Below are positions 1 to 11,849 of a stretch of 64,000 nucleotides of DNA, one piece after another (position 1 is the first letter of the stretch; each line of letters begins with the position of its first letter). This stretch comes from Escarpia spicata (lineage: Eukaryota; Annelida; Polychaeta; Sabellida; Siboglinidae). The stretch is from contig OZ023206.1 in assembly GCA_963995525.1 (NCBI GenBank), positions 64,523,361 through 64,587,360 on the forward strand, written 5' to 3'. Under the pieces are notes generated by a model. It worked only from the letters and a program-made list of their open reading frames with translations, was not told where the DNA came from and did no database searches. The position numbers were made by a program, and so were the translations under genes.

Positions 1-282
1 CGTATAAATATACAGCAGCACAATGGCAGAGATCTGCAGGCCAGGCTTGAACCTCCGGGGACACGGCAGGCCTGTATACGTCGTAGTGAATGGAAGTGAT
101 GCACTGATCGACCTTGGTCCGCTTGCGTTTCATTACACAACAGCTGTCCACCAACAACTCCACGCCTACGAGTTTACCAGAAATAGCGTTGTCGATGTTT
201 TGCGAACGTCTAGTGTCAATAATATGGCCAGTCATATTTTAAATCAATCTTTAATATGCTCAATATTGAGCGACCCGATGTG

Positions 283-690
283 CCAGTGACGCGGGAACGA
301 AATTCATATTGGGGGGGCTACCGTAGCTTGAGCACCATTTAAAAATGTCTGCCCCTGCGCCGCTGTAACTTCTGCTTCTCAGCTGTCTCGGCTGTGAACT
401 CAGGACATCCGAACACGGGGGGACAGTGCTGTTGAAAATGTATTTTTACGTCGTGCCGCTGCTGACAATTTACCTTCTCTAGCTTCTCTCCGCTGTCTCG
501 GCTGGAATTATGACATCCGAAGGTGGGGGGAGGGGGGTGTTTCGGAAAATTTTCCAATTGCACACACCTTTCACTGTCGACAAAAATACACATTAATCGT
601 CTCATAAAATCTCAATAAACATTTAATGGGGGTGGGGCAGAACCATAAGTCTACCCCCCGAAGAAATTCCAGGGGCGACTGCCCCCTACT
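283..690 (+). mobile_element. Unclassified interspersed element, GC-rich ends ('cagtgacgcggga' family)
   Basis: This block is present in copy A but absent from the matching place in B (near 7905) and C (near 28315), where the flanking sequence is continuous. It is therefore an insertion. Relatives occur at 49381-49975 (same strand, longer) and 44055-44275 (opposite strand). The start 'cagtgacgcgggaac' and the end near 'gggcgactgccccct' are shared with the 49381 copy. No transposase is visible, so it looks non-autonomous. The superfamily is not assigned. Confidence 0.65.
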
Positions 691-1321
691 GTGGTCTGCC
701 AGCAGCCAGGTTGTGTCGATGCATCTAAAGTCCAGTAAGTATGATCATCAGGAGTTAGAATTGTCATGTTATGTATCCATGGTATTGTAAAAATGCCAAT
801 ATCAGTAACAGAGAAAACTATCTAAAACATGCCCGTGCGAAAACTAAGTTAAATAACTGCGCTATTTTTTTATACGTTCTTCTATGTGTACATCTCAATA
901 ATAGCGACATTCCTCCTGTTTATGCTAATAGCGCGAAATGCTGATACGATCAGTGTTGAAACAAAACCCGAAGAAATGCCAAAACATAATTATTATGTAA
1001 AACCAATTGTTTACACGTGAACATACGGCGTACAAAAGAACTCAGTTAGCCCACGTAAACAATTAACTTCAGGTACATACATTAGCATTATTTATGTTAG
1101 CATTACACCCAGCAAGATAGATAAACCGGTCGAGTGTGTTCACAAGAGTTGAGTCTCCAATGAGCTTACTTGTGTGCATTGGGTGACAGAAATTGACGAA
1201 CGCTCATGCAAGATGTATGCGTCTAAATATGGAGGTGGAGTTACACAACAACAGAAACAACTGCCGCCCTCGCTTACAATGCGACTGCAACTGTCCAGAT
1301 TCGATGCCGCTTTTCTATACG

Positions 1322-1512
1322 TGGCTATAGATACTGGTGGATATTTGTGTGCGAATAGTCTTCACGCAATAATTGCAGAGTGGCTGAATTCTTCCCAGAG
1401 AAGTCGAGATTGTGTTCGATTGAACTGATTTGCCAGGGAGTAAGGTGCTAAGCATTTTGAGGCTTTGAGCAGTCCTGATGACTGGATACTGCGGTGTATA
1501 ATAATTTACCTT
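1322..1512 (+). mobile_element. SINE body, 5' truncated (copy A)
   Basis: The conserved body of the SINE family is recognisable through 'ggtggatatttgtg', 'cagagaagtcgaga' and the 3' tail 'gactggatactgcgg'. The tRNA-like head is missing. Copies B (8610-8802) and C (29008-29202) carry the same truncated SINE, so it was in place before the segment was duplicated. Confidence 0.75.
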
Positions 1513-1999
1513 TTTCACACACGGAACATTTTGATAGCACAGAACACAGACCAATCACCATTGCAAGTCAATTTAAAATCGATTGCTGTTTGAAACTCAC
1601 TTTCAATAGTTATACACTTGGCCTATGGACCACTAGCAAAGGGGTTCAATAAGTTAAGGGATCAGATTGGGATGAGTTGAGCACGTAAAAAAATTATAAA
1701 AATAAAATTCCCAACGGCTTGGTTGGCGGTATTTTCGAGAACTGAGCGTTTTCAGAATATGGGCTCTGTAAGACTTGTAATATTACTTTTTTCGCATTCT
1801 GGATGAGATCTAAGCACCGCATTGGTTCACTGAAGCGATTGTAGAACAGAGTAGGTAGGCCGCCTATAAACTGGCCATGGAAGGTTTCGTCATATATATT
1901 TAAATATGCCGTTTTGTACAAATTCTGTATAAATGTTTGCGCAAACTATCAATTTTCAAAATTACCAGCCATTATTTCAGCAGATACAGCGAAAAGCAA

Positions 2000-2500
2000 G
2001 TAATCTAGATCAACAAACCATTCGTACTGGTTTCATAGTTAATACCAAAAGGACAAAAGTATTGTCCAACAGCAATCTGACACAGCAAATTATTGCGATT
2101 AATAATTGTCATCGGCTCGAGTATGTCAACAGGTCCACTTACCTGGGCAGCATCGTCAGTCTCCAAGAAGGTGTAGAAGAAGATATCAAAACGTGATTCG
2201 GAACACCAGGACAACGTTTGCAAAATTACAATAGTTACTGCTGTGGAAATCCCCAGTATGCTCCCGAGAGACCTAATGCAGAATCTACCAGAACGTCTTC
2301 TTTGTGCTCTTCTACAAATCCCAGTGTCGGAGTGTGCCACAGCAAGATGCCAATAGACTTTCCAGTTTTCACAACTGTCTAAGAAAGATAATGGAAATAT
2401 ACTGGCCCGAGATCATCTCCAACACAAAACTCCACCAAGCAAAAAAAGAACAACACATCTGCCTCATCCTGAAAAGGAGAAGGTGGACATAGCGACGAGT
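2000..2500 (+). pseudogene. Degraded LINE reverse-transcriptase C-terminal fragment (copy A)
   Basis: Broken frames read 'STYLGSIVSLQEG', 'DANRLSSFHNCLRKIMEIYW', 'ISNTKLHQAK' and 'RRRWT'. This order is typical of the region after the RT domain in endonuclease-reverse transcriptase LINEs, where the final part usually ends in an 'RRRW..GH' motif. There are several frameshifts and stops and no RT catalytic core. Homologous pieces are at 9240-9800, 29640-30190 and, independently, 62362-62640. Confidence 0.7.
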
Positions 2501-2597
2501 GAAAAATTAATGTGTCCATAATATATAGGGGGGTCTAACAAGTCTTTCTCAAAACGAACGTAATTTTAGGGGATGGACAGGCCAGCGTTACAAGGGG

Positions 2598-2950
2598 TGG
2601 CAGAGGTGGATCCAGACAGGGTAGGCTAGGGGATAATTGCACTCCCCTCCCGTCGAGGCTGGCAAGAAACCCTGACGGCCGAATCAAGTTCATATTGGAT
2701 GCGCTGATCCGACGCTTTAGCACTACTCCGCTGTCGGAACTTGACATCGGAAGACGGATGGGGGATGCTGTTTGCAGATTTTTGCAGGAGCTTCAGCACC
2801 ACTCAGTTGTCCGTCGCGATGTTCACACTTTTAAAAAGTCTAAGGGCATGTAACGGGGACTCATTCAACAGGTCTAGGGTCATGGCACTCTAGCACAGGC
2901 ATAGCGCGGCCAAATTCCAGAACTCTTGGGGAGTAGGGGGCATGCGCCCT
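2598..2950 (+). repeat. GGATCC-ended MITE-like element (copy A, right end deleted)
   Basis: It begins 'cagaggtggatccagacagg' and resembles the elements at 9905-11600 and 30305-31305 and the separate one at 36720-37105. In complete copies the ends form an imperfect inverted repeat (GGCGGATCCAG against CTGGATCTGCC). Here the right end is lost in a small deletion near 2947. The sequence 'ccgctgtcggaacttgacatc' around 2730-2750 is the uninterrupted site that carries an RT-fragment insertion in B and C. Confidence 0.55.
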
Positions 2951-3079
2951 CTTGAAAAAATCCAAATGTAGCGTGACCTAGTATATGGAAGGCCCCTTAA
3001 TTACACTTTTACATCCATCAATATAAATTATGTCAGACAAAATACCTGATATAAGGTCACTATTAGAGGCTATGTGTAA

Positions 3080-4934
3080 AACAGAAATTGGTTACATAAA
3101 ATAAACTATCCTGAAGAATGTTCAGCAGTCACAAATTTCTGTGATTTTAATTTTTAGCATTGGCAAAAAGTGAAATATCAAAACTTACGCTAATGGGTGT
3201 CCAATTTGCGAGTGTGACTAAACCTTGCACGTAAAGACGCATACCTGACGCCAAACAGACGTACAATCCACCAGGAAGACAGTGGCGCCGCCTTGTGACC
3301 AATCCCACCACATTTAATACAAAGGTAGTGTAGATTGCCCTTCTTCGTAGTTCCGGTAATAACGGGGTCGGTGCATCTCGAGGGCCTTCATAGAATATGT
3401 CTTCATGTGAGCGTCTAACGAGAAATTCTGCATAGCGCAACTCCAGGTTAGTTGCTGCATGTGCGTTATAATACCTGGCGGTAGTTGTCGCGCTTTGTCA
3501 TGACGCTAAACCTAAAAGTTCACTAACGGCTACTCGACTCAGGTGAGTAAGTGAATGTCGCACTCGACTCGCAGGTGGGTTCCAGTCACTTCGGCCGCCC
3601 CGCGCAGAGCACGTTTCGGCCCCGTCGTGTGCGTCCAGAGAGTTGTCGTGTCCACAACATCCGAATACGCTGTATCTGCGTGCTGCTACAGACGATTAGA
3701 TGCATGCGACCGCGGGAGATTTCGGCCCAATGAATTTGGCACATTTGGTTGTGTCCCATGACTAGGTGAATTTTGCTGGACTTTTTTTTATTACGATATG
3801 CTTTAACAGTTAGGTCCCTACATAAGTATTAACGTTTTATTGGTTAAACGATAGGCAGATAGTTAGTTCTTAAAACGATATTTTAATGAATAGCAAGTTA
3901 AAATGCCAAATGACACGTTTTAATACGTCTGAAACCTGAATATTTTTTAAATCTCTTACGCATTGTATAATATTTTGTTTCCTCAGAAACTAAGCTAACA
4001 GAATACAAAGGCTGGCTACTACGGTAATGACTGTTAATAAGTCTTAATGGGTGTCTCTATGATCCTCTGTAGAGACTGTAATATTGTATAATGTGTATTA
4101 TAATTATATTATGACATATTACTATTATTAATTAAGGAGTGAACTGTTCTGATGAAATAAATCTACTCTGTTCTGCTACGATCATCTGGCCCATTCTGGA
4201 ATGGTGTCACTCATATATAGAGTCACAAAAGTCACCATAGACTGTGGCTAGAAATCACCAGACCGAATTCACCATGGGTCGAAATTACATGTATCTGCTA
4301 CCACTGTGGATATTTGCACATCACGTTATCAGGCCATGGAATACCCTACTTAACGATGGTGTAACTGTGCACACAAACAGGAAATAACATAAAAACAATA
4401 TATACAGCTTCGACCAATAACAGCAGCAACCATTGATTGAGAGGCTATGATTATATATTACATTAGTCCGCACCTGCCCTAAACATGCAGTGTATATACT
4501 TTTATTTTGAAGACAATTGGGTTAAACAGTGTGTATATATATGTTATTATCCAATGTCTTATGAATAAAATTGTGATATGTAACTCCAAGACCACGTATT
4601 TATGTTTCCTTAGCATTTTATTTTAACAAAAACACTTTGCCTCACATTTACGTGGTTTATTTGAAGTTTTGCCAATTTCTGGTGGCGAAAACAGGTTTAT
4701 GGTGTTTTTATGCAACTGTCTCTGCAAAAACAGGTTTCCTTTGGCAGAAATGCAAGCCTGCTAAACATTCTGGTTTAGTATGTCTATAATTGCTTGTGTG
4801 ATAATGTTAAATTGCATCATCCAGGTTTCATGCCTCACATGCTGATGCCGCGTGATATTCATCTTTGCAAGCCAAGGGCGTCAGTTGACTACATTACCCT
4901 TGGCAGGTAGTCTACATAATGAACGGAAGTGAGC
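3080..4934. other. Tail of copy A, no gene seen
   Basis: This is AT-rich sequence homologous to 31440-33420 of copy C, with no coding region I can support. Its one useful point is at 3748-3755, where a single 'gttgtgtc' marks the empty site for the 86-bp MITE present in copy C. Confidence 0.6.
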
Positions 4935-5551
4935 TCAGTCAGTTGCACTTGTCCTCAATTTACCTGCTTCCATCCACAGCAAGATGTCAGTGAGACAGTC
5001 ATTTAAAATTGATAGAGATTTCTGTGCATCAGTTGGTGAAAATGATATATACACCTGTGTGTCATCAGCATACAAGTGATAATTTATATTATGATTAAAT
5101 ATGGCTCGACTAAGGGATGTAGTGTATACGCTAAACAGGGCCAAGGGCAGAACTCTGTGGAAGATGTTCTGGTCAGTGAAGAGCTGTGAAATCCCCAAAT
5201 ATCTACGAAGGCGATGTAAAGGAATTTCGTGATCTATTGTATCAAAAGCAGCTGATAGATTTAGTAAGGTGAGAGCAGTCAATTTGCTACTATTCATATT
5301 GCATACAATGTCATTGTGTATTTTAAGAAGAGCCCTCTCAGTTGAATGACATTGTTTATATGCAGATTGTAGATCATTTGATAAGTGCTGTGAATACATA
5401 TGTTCATGGAGTCGATTTGCAACAACCTTCTTCAAAACGTTCGACAGAAAATTAAGATTAGAGACAGGACGGTAATTTTTAAAAATCATTTTGGCACAGA
5501 CTTTGTTTTTGAATAAGAGGATTGATAAGAGCTTGCTTGAATTAGTGTAGT
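4935..5551 (-). pseudogene. LINE reverse-transcriptase fragment (L2/CR1-like)
   Basis: The minus strand reads an open RT fragment of about 200 codons. It contains 'NYRPVSNLNFLSNVLKKVVA' (RT block 1), 'LQSAYKQCHSTERALLK', 'LNLSAAFDTIDHEI' (block with the first catalytic D region, degenerate) and 'YHLYADDTQVYISF' (the catalytic YADD box). The part carrying the usual PQGS motif is deleted or scrambled between the last two blocks. There is no endonuclease or 3' end nearby. It abuts the inverted exon duplicate at 5552. Confidence 0.8.
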
Positions 5552-6238
5552 GCAATTTCATCACAATCTTATGAGCTTCCCAGATATCACAAAGAGCGCC
5601 ATTATTAATGCAAAAGACATAATCTCTTCTTTATAGAAGAGCCTCCTCAGCGGTATGCCCTTGTTCTGTGCCATGATACTGAGTTCAAAGTATGCCACCA
5701 GTACATGAAACAAGTCGGACACCAGAAGCGTCAAATCTCGCAGAATCTCGTACGACCTCACGTTGTACCCGGACCAGCCGAGCGCGCGCATGATGACATG
5801 TGTGACGTTGACGTCGAGAATAACGAGTTGCTTCCAAGGCTCGATGCGACTTATTAGTGAGATGTAACACCGTGACTGCGGAGAGAATATGTGTGATTAA
5901 GTGCATTTTCGCAGCAATTGGAAACTACTACTACTACTTCTACTACAACTTTGATTGTCACTATCACGAATTGTACTGATAACATCCGCCGCATATTTGG
6001 TACACGGCGACGGACCCTTCTTGATCGTCGTCATCGATGGACCGTCGTATAATTACGACTATCGTGGACGCATTTTCGTTGCGTCGTTTATCATTGTAGA
6101 TATTGTACATGTTCAATTATGTGCGACAATTAGTGGACGATCATCTTGCTTCGTCGTACAATGTGCTGCACTCTACGACGATCGCCAACAAGCCGGCGTT
6201 CTGGCATGTGACGTGAAGCCGTGCAAAATATAAAAAAT
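5552..6238 (-). pseudogene. Inverted duplicate of last exon plus intron of the membrane-protein gene
   Basis: The minus strand of this block matches about 40918-41590 on the plus strand, covering the final exon of the membrane-protein gene (41258-41577) and about 340 bp of its upstream intron. The C-terminal part is well kept, for example 'RALGWSGYNVRSYEILRDL' and 'YKEEIMSFALIMALFV', ending at the same stop with only substitutions. Nearer the exon start the frame is broken between about 5790 and 5830. The upstream exons are absent: the homology stops at about 6238, where copy B begins. It is therefore a truncated, frameshifted pseudo-exon copied with its intron, not a processed retrocopy. Confidence 0.85.
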
Positions 6239-6469
6239 TTCCGGAGTATCCCTTCGCTCGACGGTGCTAGGGCATGTTGCAAGACGCAGTGGATGATAAA
6301 GCTGTATATCCCATTCTGGCAAAAAAAATATTAAAACAAATTTCAGTGATAACTCTGTTTGACCCGATACGTTTAGTAATGAACCGTTTGGAAAGGCGGA
6401 GTGGCGGCAAGATTAAACTGTTAGGGTACAGATCGATATAATCCGGTTCCTATTTCAATTGCTCTTGTT

Positions 6470-6560
6470 TCGAAACTTGGGCAATGTCGTTCATTGCAGT
6501 TTAACTCGGTTGATTCAGCTGTATAAATGAGTGCCTGGTTGTAGACAGCGGTGGATATAT
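6470..6560 (+). mobile_element. SINE fragment
   Basis: The pieces 'cttgggcaatgtcgttcatt', 'ttgattcagctgtataaatg' and 'agacagcggtggatata' match the middle of the SINE consensus. The fragment lies inside an insert that copy C lacks, so it arrived in copy B independently. Confidence 0.6.
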
Positions 6561-6982
6561 ATGAAGGAATAATCGTTGCGAAGGATTTACAACGTGGCTG
6601 TCTACTTCATAGATTAGTAAAGACGGTGCTGGAATGAACAAGTCTGCCAGTGGTGAAGTATAAAGTGTTTTGAACTGTCCTAAAGAGAATAGATACGGGG
6701 CTATATAAGAACGTCACGATACCACAGCGTTCACGTCATAAAATATCAGCTAATAGTTTGAAGGAACCGGATCCTTCACGCAGATTCTCCATTACGGTAA
6801 TGTTCTCGGTGTCTGTCTGATATTCCTCTCATCGACGCCTGAAAGAAAATGCCTGTGGCATGCAACGCTTTGCAGAATACCGTTTTAAACTACGTATAAA
6901 CCGTTTGCTGTTTTGTGTGAAATAAATATGGAAACTATCAGAATTCTTCCTTTTTTGTATTTTTGGAAATGAATGTATGCTA

Positions 6983-7035
6983 TGTGTGTGCGCGCGTGTG
7001 CGCGAGTGTGTGTGTGCGTGCGTGCGTGCGTGTGT
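6983..7035. repeat. GT/GC microsatellite
   Basis: This is an imperfect run of TGTG, CGCG and TGCG units. Copy C has only a short remnant at the matching place, near 27525. Confidence 0.8.
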
Positions 7036-7303
7036 TGGAAACCAGCTAAGGGTACCCTTCCACTATTCACTGAAAATCATAATGCAAAGACTATAATCAT
7101 ACATTTGAAAACGAAATAAATCAAGAGTTCATAATATAACTGTCACCCATCTTCCGTGGGCGAAACAAAGGTGGCAACAGGTTCTCCACAATGGAAAATA
7201 AATCTAATAAAAAAGTAATCACGTGTGAAAGAATGTATTACACTTCTACACGAGTCAAATTTGCTGAAAAATAATTACTATGAAAAACAGCGTTATATAT
7301 ATA

Positions 7304-7310
<7 letters not shown>

Positions 7311-7387
<77 letters not shown>

Positions 7388-7415
7388 TTATTTATATAAT
7401 ATATATATATATATA
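7311..7415. repeat. (CA)n followed by (TA)n microsatellite
   Basis: A CA run of nearly 60 bases is followed by AT dinucleotides. At the equivalent point of copy C (27795-27825) only a short AT stretch is present, so the array expanded after B and C separated or collapsed in C. Confidence 0.9.
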
Positions 7416-8609
7416 TTCATGTAATACGCACAGTCTTAGTTTAGTGATGTATCAAAATCCGCCAACGCGCCGTAGCGCATCAACGTTATTGAGAAATGGG
7501 TAAATAAAATATTCTGTCGAGGTTCCAGCATTCAAACATTAATATTCAATTAAGCTTCCCTTGTGGTTGCTGCTGCTTCCGGTCAACACACGACTGTGAT
7601 GTAAATAATGTATACATATACAGAAGCACAATGGCAGAGACCAGCAGGCCAAGCTTGATGCTCCGGGGACACGGCAGTTGGTAATAAAGTGGACACGTGT
7701 ACATGTCGTAGTGAATGGAAGTGGTGCTCTGATCAACTGTTGTCCGCTTGCGTTTCACTACGCAACAGGTGTCCGTTAACAACTCCACGCCTACGAGTTT
7801 ACCAGAAAAAGCGTTGTCGATGTTCTGCGAACGTGGAGAGTCAATAATATGGCCACGGTCATATTTTAAATCAATCTTTAATCGGCTTAATATTGAGCGC
7901 CCCGGGGTGGTGACTGCGGTCTGACAGTAACCAGGTTGCTTCGCAGCATCTCCAAAATCTAATAAGCATGATGCCAGAGACATGACGAATATTCACATGA
8001 TGATGTACGTTGATCATCAGGAGTTAGAACTGACCGTGGTATATCCATGGTATCGTAAACATGTCAGTATTAGTAACGGAGACAGTTATCTAAAACATGT
8101 CCGTGGCATAAATAATTAAAATAATGGTGTTGCGTTTCTATAAGCTATTATATGTATACATCTGGAAAATAGCGACATTCTCTCTGTTTGCGCTAACTCC
8201 TCAAAATCCAGATACGACCCTTGTTGAAACAAAACCTGAAGAAACACCAAAAACATAATTAATAAGTAAAACCAATTGTTTATGCATGAACATGTCTGTT
8301 TAATACGGCGTACAGACGAACTTAATTACCCCACGTAAATAGCTAACCTCAGGAATTATTCATTAGCACTAGTTATGTTAGCATTATACCCAGCGAGTTA
8401 GATAAACCGGTCGAGTGCGTTGACAAGAGTTGAGTCTCTAGAGAGGTTACTTGTGTGCACTGGGCGGAAACTCAGTGACATCAATGGTTGAACGCTCATG
8501 CAAGATGTATGCGTCTAAATCTGGAGGTGGACTTACACAACAACAGAAACAACTGCCGTCCTCGCTTACAATGCGACTGCAACTGTCCAGATTCGATGCT
8601 ACTTATCCA

Positions 8610-8802
8610 TACATGGCTATAGATAGTGGTGGATATTTGTGTACGAACGGTCTTCGCGCATTAATTGCAGCGTGGCTGGATGCTTCCCAGGGAAGTCGAT
8701 ATGGTGATCGATTGAACAGGTCTGCCCGGGAGTAATGTGTAAAGCGCGTTGAGCAGATATGATTACTGGATACACTGCGCTCTATAATAACTTACCTTTA
8801 TC
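8610..8802 (+). mobile_element. SINE body, 5' truncated (copy B)
   Basis: It matches the SINE body ('agtggtggatatttgtgtac', 'gcgcattaattgcagcgtgg') and ends in the tail 'ctggatacactgcgctctat'. It is the same insertion as in copies A and C. Confidence 0.8.
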
Positions 8803-9239
8803 ATACACGAAACATTCTGATAGCACAGCACAGAATGAATTTCAAATAGATAGCTATTTGAGACTCACTTCCAATAGTTATAAAATTTGCTCATGGACCA
8901 CTACAAAGAGGTTGACTAATTTGACTGATCAGATAAGGATGCAGTTGAGCTCATATTTATTTGTATCAGGAAATAATAATATTGTTAAAATTCCCTAGAC
9001 GACAGCAGTGGCTTGGTTGACGGAATTAAATCCTTTTTTTGAGAACGTTACATTTTCAGGTTAAGGGCTCTGTAGAACTTCAAATATTACTTTTGTCCCA
9101 TTCTGGATGAGATCTAAGCACCTCATTGGTTTACTGTTGCACTCGTGGAACAGCGTATGTAGGCCGATAAATATACTGGCCTTGGAAGGTTTGGCCATAG
9201 TTATTTAAATATGCCGTTTTGTACAAAATTGTGAACACA

Positions 9240-9800
9240 CGTTTGCGCAAACTATCAACATTCAAAATTACCAGCCATTATTTCACCAGATACAGAGAAA
9301 AGTATGTAATCTAGATCAACAAACCAGTCCTAGTGGTTTCACAGTTAATACCAAAAAGACAAAAGTATTGTCCAATAGCAAGCTGACACACACATTATTG
9401 CGATCAATAATTATTATCGGCTCGAGTATGTCAACACGTCCACTTACCTGGGCAGCATCACCAGTCTCCAAGGAGGTTCAGAAGAAAACATCAAAACTTG
9501 ATTGGACACCAGAACAACATGTGCAAAACTACAACAGATACTGCTGTGGACATCTTCAGTATGCGCCCAAACGACCTAATGCAGAATCTACCAGAACACT
9601 GTCTTCCCTGTGCTCCTCTACGACTCGCAGTGCTGGGGCGTGGCACAGCAAGATACCAATAGACTTTCCAGTTGTCACAACTGTCTAAGAAAGATAATGA
9701 AAGTATACTAGCCCCAGACCATCTCCAATACAAGATTCCTTCAAGCAATAAAACAAAAAAGCACATCTGCCTCATCTTGAAAAGAGAAGGTGGACATAGC
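9240..9800 (+). pseudogene. Degraded LINE reverse-transcriptase C-terminal fragment (copy B)
   Basis: It matches 2000-2500 and 29640-30190. It carries the decayed 'Y(V)..STYLGSI' region near 9425-9460 and a decayed C-terminal region at 9690-9790. All frames are interrupted. Confidence 0.65.
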
Positions 9801-9945
9801 GACGAGTGAAAAACTAATGTGTCCGTAATATATAGGGATCTAACAAGTCTTTCTCAAAACGAACGTAATTTTAGGGGAAGGACAGGCCAGCGTCACAAAG
9901 GGTGGCAGAAGCGGATCCAGAGAGGGTAGTCTAGGGGGTTAATTG

Positions 9946-10644
9946 TTTATACCAACTGCAGTGTCCATTCTCAACTGTAAGTGAATGTATTCTGTTGCAG
10001 TATTTTGTTTGCATTTAGTTTTTTATGTCACTATATTGTGCCTTAGTGTCCTGCAGTGTATATGTCATGGCTCCACAGTTTTGTTTTTAACTTGTAATGC
10101 CGGCGCCAGATGTCTACTCATGGTAACGCCACTCTTCTTTTTATTTGCATTATTATTTAACTTAAGGACTGAATGCTCATGATAAAAGAGTGCATGTGTA
10201 AATGAATCTTACCACTTTTAGGCATGACTATGACTTCATAATAATCGATTGTAATATATATGTGTTTAATTGAAGAATTACAATCTGTGATAGTATGCTT
10301 ACCATTTTATAATGTTTACTATTTTACAATGTATTTACTCTGACCCCATGTATTAGCCTGATTGTTTACAGTGCTATTTGTATGATAGACATTCTCCTCC
10401 TGTGGTTTACTTGTTTACCTGTTACTTATTTACTTATTTATTGTGGTTTACTTATCTATGTGCATATGATCTATCACTATATGCTTTTGTGCATGTGATA
10501 TGAATATTATTTGATAACCTCGCTCTTTTATATGAACAAGCCTAAAGGAAATGTTCTGTAACCCAACAGACAATAAAGTTAATGTATTGTATTGTGTTGT
10601 ATTGTATTGTATTGTATTGTATTGTATTGTATTGTATTGTACTG
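9946..10644 (+). mobile_element. 5'-truncated non-LTR 3' end with (ATTGT)n tail
   Basis: Copies A (near 2637) and C (near 30347) read straight through 'taattgcac', while copy B has about 700 extra bases between 'taattg' and 'caccca'. The insert has no coding sequence. It carries an 'aataaag' signal at about 10572 and ends in about 60 bases of ATTGT units, the simple-repeat 3' end typical of CR1/L2-type LINEs and their SINEs. It is the youngest event visible in this part of copy B. Confidence 0.7.
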
Positions 10645-10742
10645 CACCCACCACCCGCCAAGGCTGCCAAGAAACCCTGACGACCGAACCAAGTTCATAT
10701 TGGGTGGGTTAATTCGGCGCTTCAGCACGACTCCGCTGTCGG

Positions 10743-11378
10743 GAGATCATTTATGTATAAGATGAATAAAAGTGGACCAAGAATAGAGCCCTGCGGAACA
10801 CCGAATGTGATATTTTGTGAAAGCGAAGCACTGTTGCTAAAAGTTACAAATAGTTTTCTATTTGTAAGATAGCTCATGAACCAATTAAGAGGCGTACCCC
10901 TTATTCCGTAGTAATCTAACTTATGTAATAAAATCTGATGGTCTATGGTATCGAACGCCTTACTTAAATTAAGAAATACACTGATGACTGAATTGTTTTT
11001 TCTAACGCATTTAAAACGTCAGAAACTAATGTAGATGCGCATTAATGGTGGTGGAATGTTTCGATCGGAAACCATATTGGTTATTATTCAATATGTTTTT
11101 ATTTGTTAAAAAAGTATAGGTGCAATCCTTCCTAATAGCTTTGAAATAGCGGGAAGTAAAGATATAGGTCTATAGTTCCAAAATTAACTGTTAGCTTTTG
11201 ATTGATATACTGGTATAATTTTAGCAATTTTTTATTCGTCTAGTACAATTCCCTCGCTTAAAGACTTGTTTATCAGAATAACTATTGGTAGAGACACTCC
11301 TTCACCTATTTGTTTTAGAAAGTACGCACTTAAATTGTCAAACCCACAACTTTTCTTGGGTTGAAGAGACTTTATTAT
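10743..11378 (-). pseudogene. LINE RT fragment inserted in GGATCC element (copy B)
   Basis: Read on the minus strand it gives 'IIKSLQPKKSCGFDNLSAYF', 'LNLSKAFDTIDHQILLHKLD' and 'VPQGSILGPLLFILYINDL'. It stops there, before the YADD box, and contains several stops. Copy C has the same fragment with the same ends, and copy A has an uninterrupted site. It therefore entered the ancestor of B and C. Confidence 0.8.
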
Positions 11379-11849
11379 TTGACATCGGAAGACGGGGTGT
11401 GCTGTTGAAGATTTTAGCTGGAGCTTCGGCATCACTCCATTGTCCGTCGCGCTGTTTACAATCTTAGAAAGTCTAGAGTAGCGGCGGCTCATTCAATAGG
11501 TCTAGGGTCATGCCTCTCTAGTGCAGGCATAGCGCGGCCAAATTCCACAGCTCTTGGGGAGTTGGGGGCATTTGCCCCATGCCCCCTGCATCTGCCTTAA
11601 GTGGGGGCTCTTGAAAAAGTCCAAATTTAACGTGACGTAGTATATGGATGACCCCTTAATTACAGTTTTATATCCATCAATTAAATTATGTCAGGCAAAA
11701 TCCCTGATATAAGGTCACTATTAGAGGATAAAAAAAATGATATAAAACAGAATAACAAGATTTAACAAAGATTGCCACCCAGAGAATTAACTCTAGGTGG
11801 CAGGTGGACAAGGAAGCCCTTTGACTTATCGAGAGTCCGACCCTTTTAT

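Larger units (their letters stand above)
1..4950 (+). repeat. Long mosaic duplicated segment, copy A (left end outside window)
   Basis: This stretch aligns by eye along most of its length with 27960-33420 (copy C) and, up to about 3080, with 7600-11755 (copy B). Shared blocks run in the same order: a block beginning near 'cagcagcacaatggcagag', a truncated SINE, a degraded LINE C-terminal piece, a GGATCC-ended repeat, and a roughly 1.9-kb tail (A and C only) ending near 'cagttgcac'. Copy A lacks the RT fragment found in B and C and carries its own insertion at 283-690. I see no host gene in it. It is more diverged from B and C than they are from each other. Confidence 0.85.
6240..11755 (+). 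repeat. Long mosaic duplicated segment, copy B
   Basis: It is collinear with copy C (27050-31450), nearly identical over 7420-7990, and more distantly related to copy A. Differences from C: an extra insert at about 6312-6572 that includes a SINE scrap, an expanded CA/TA microsatellite at 7311-7415, and a LINE 3' end at 9946-10644. It is cut off at about 11755 by the CR1-type LINE, so the tail seen in A and C is missing here. Confidence 0.85.
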
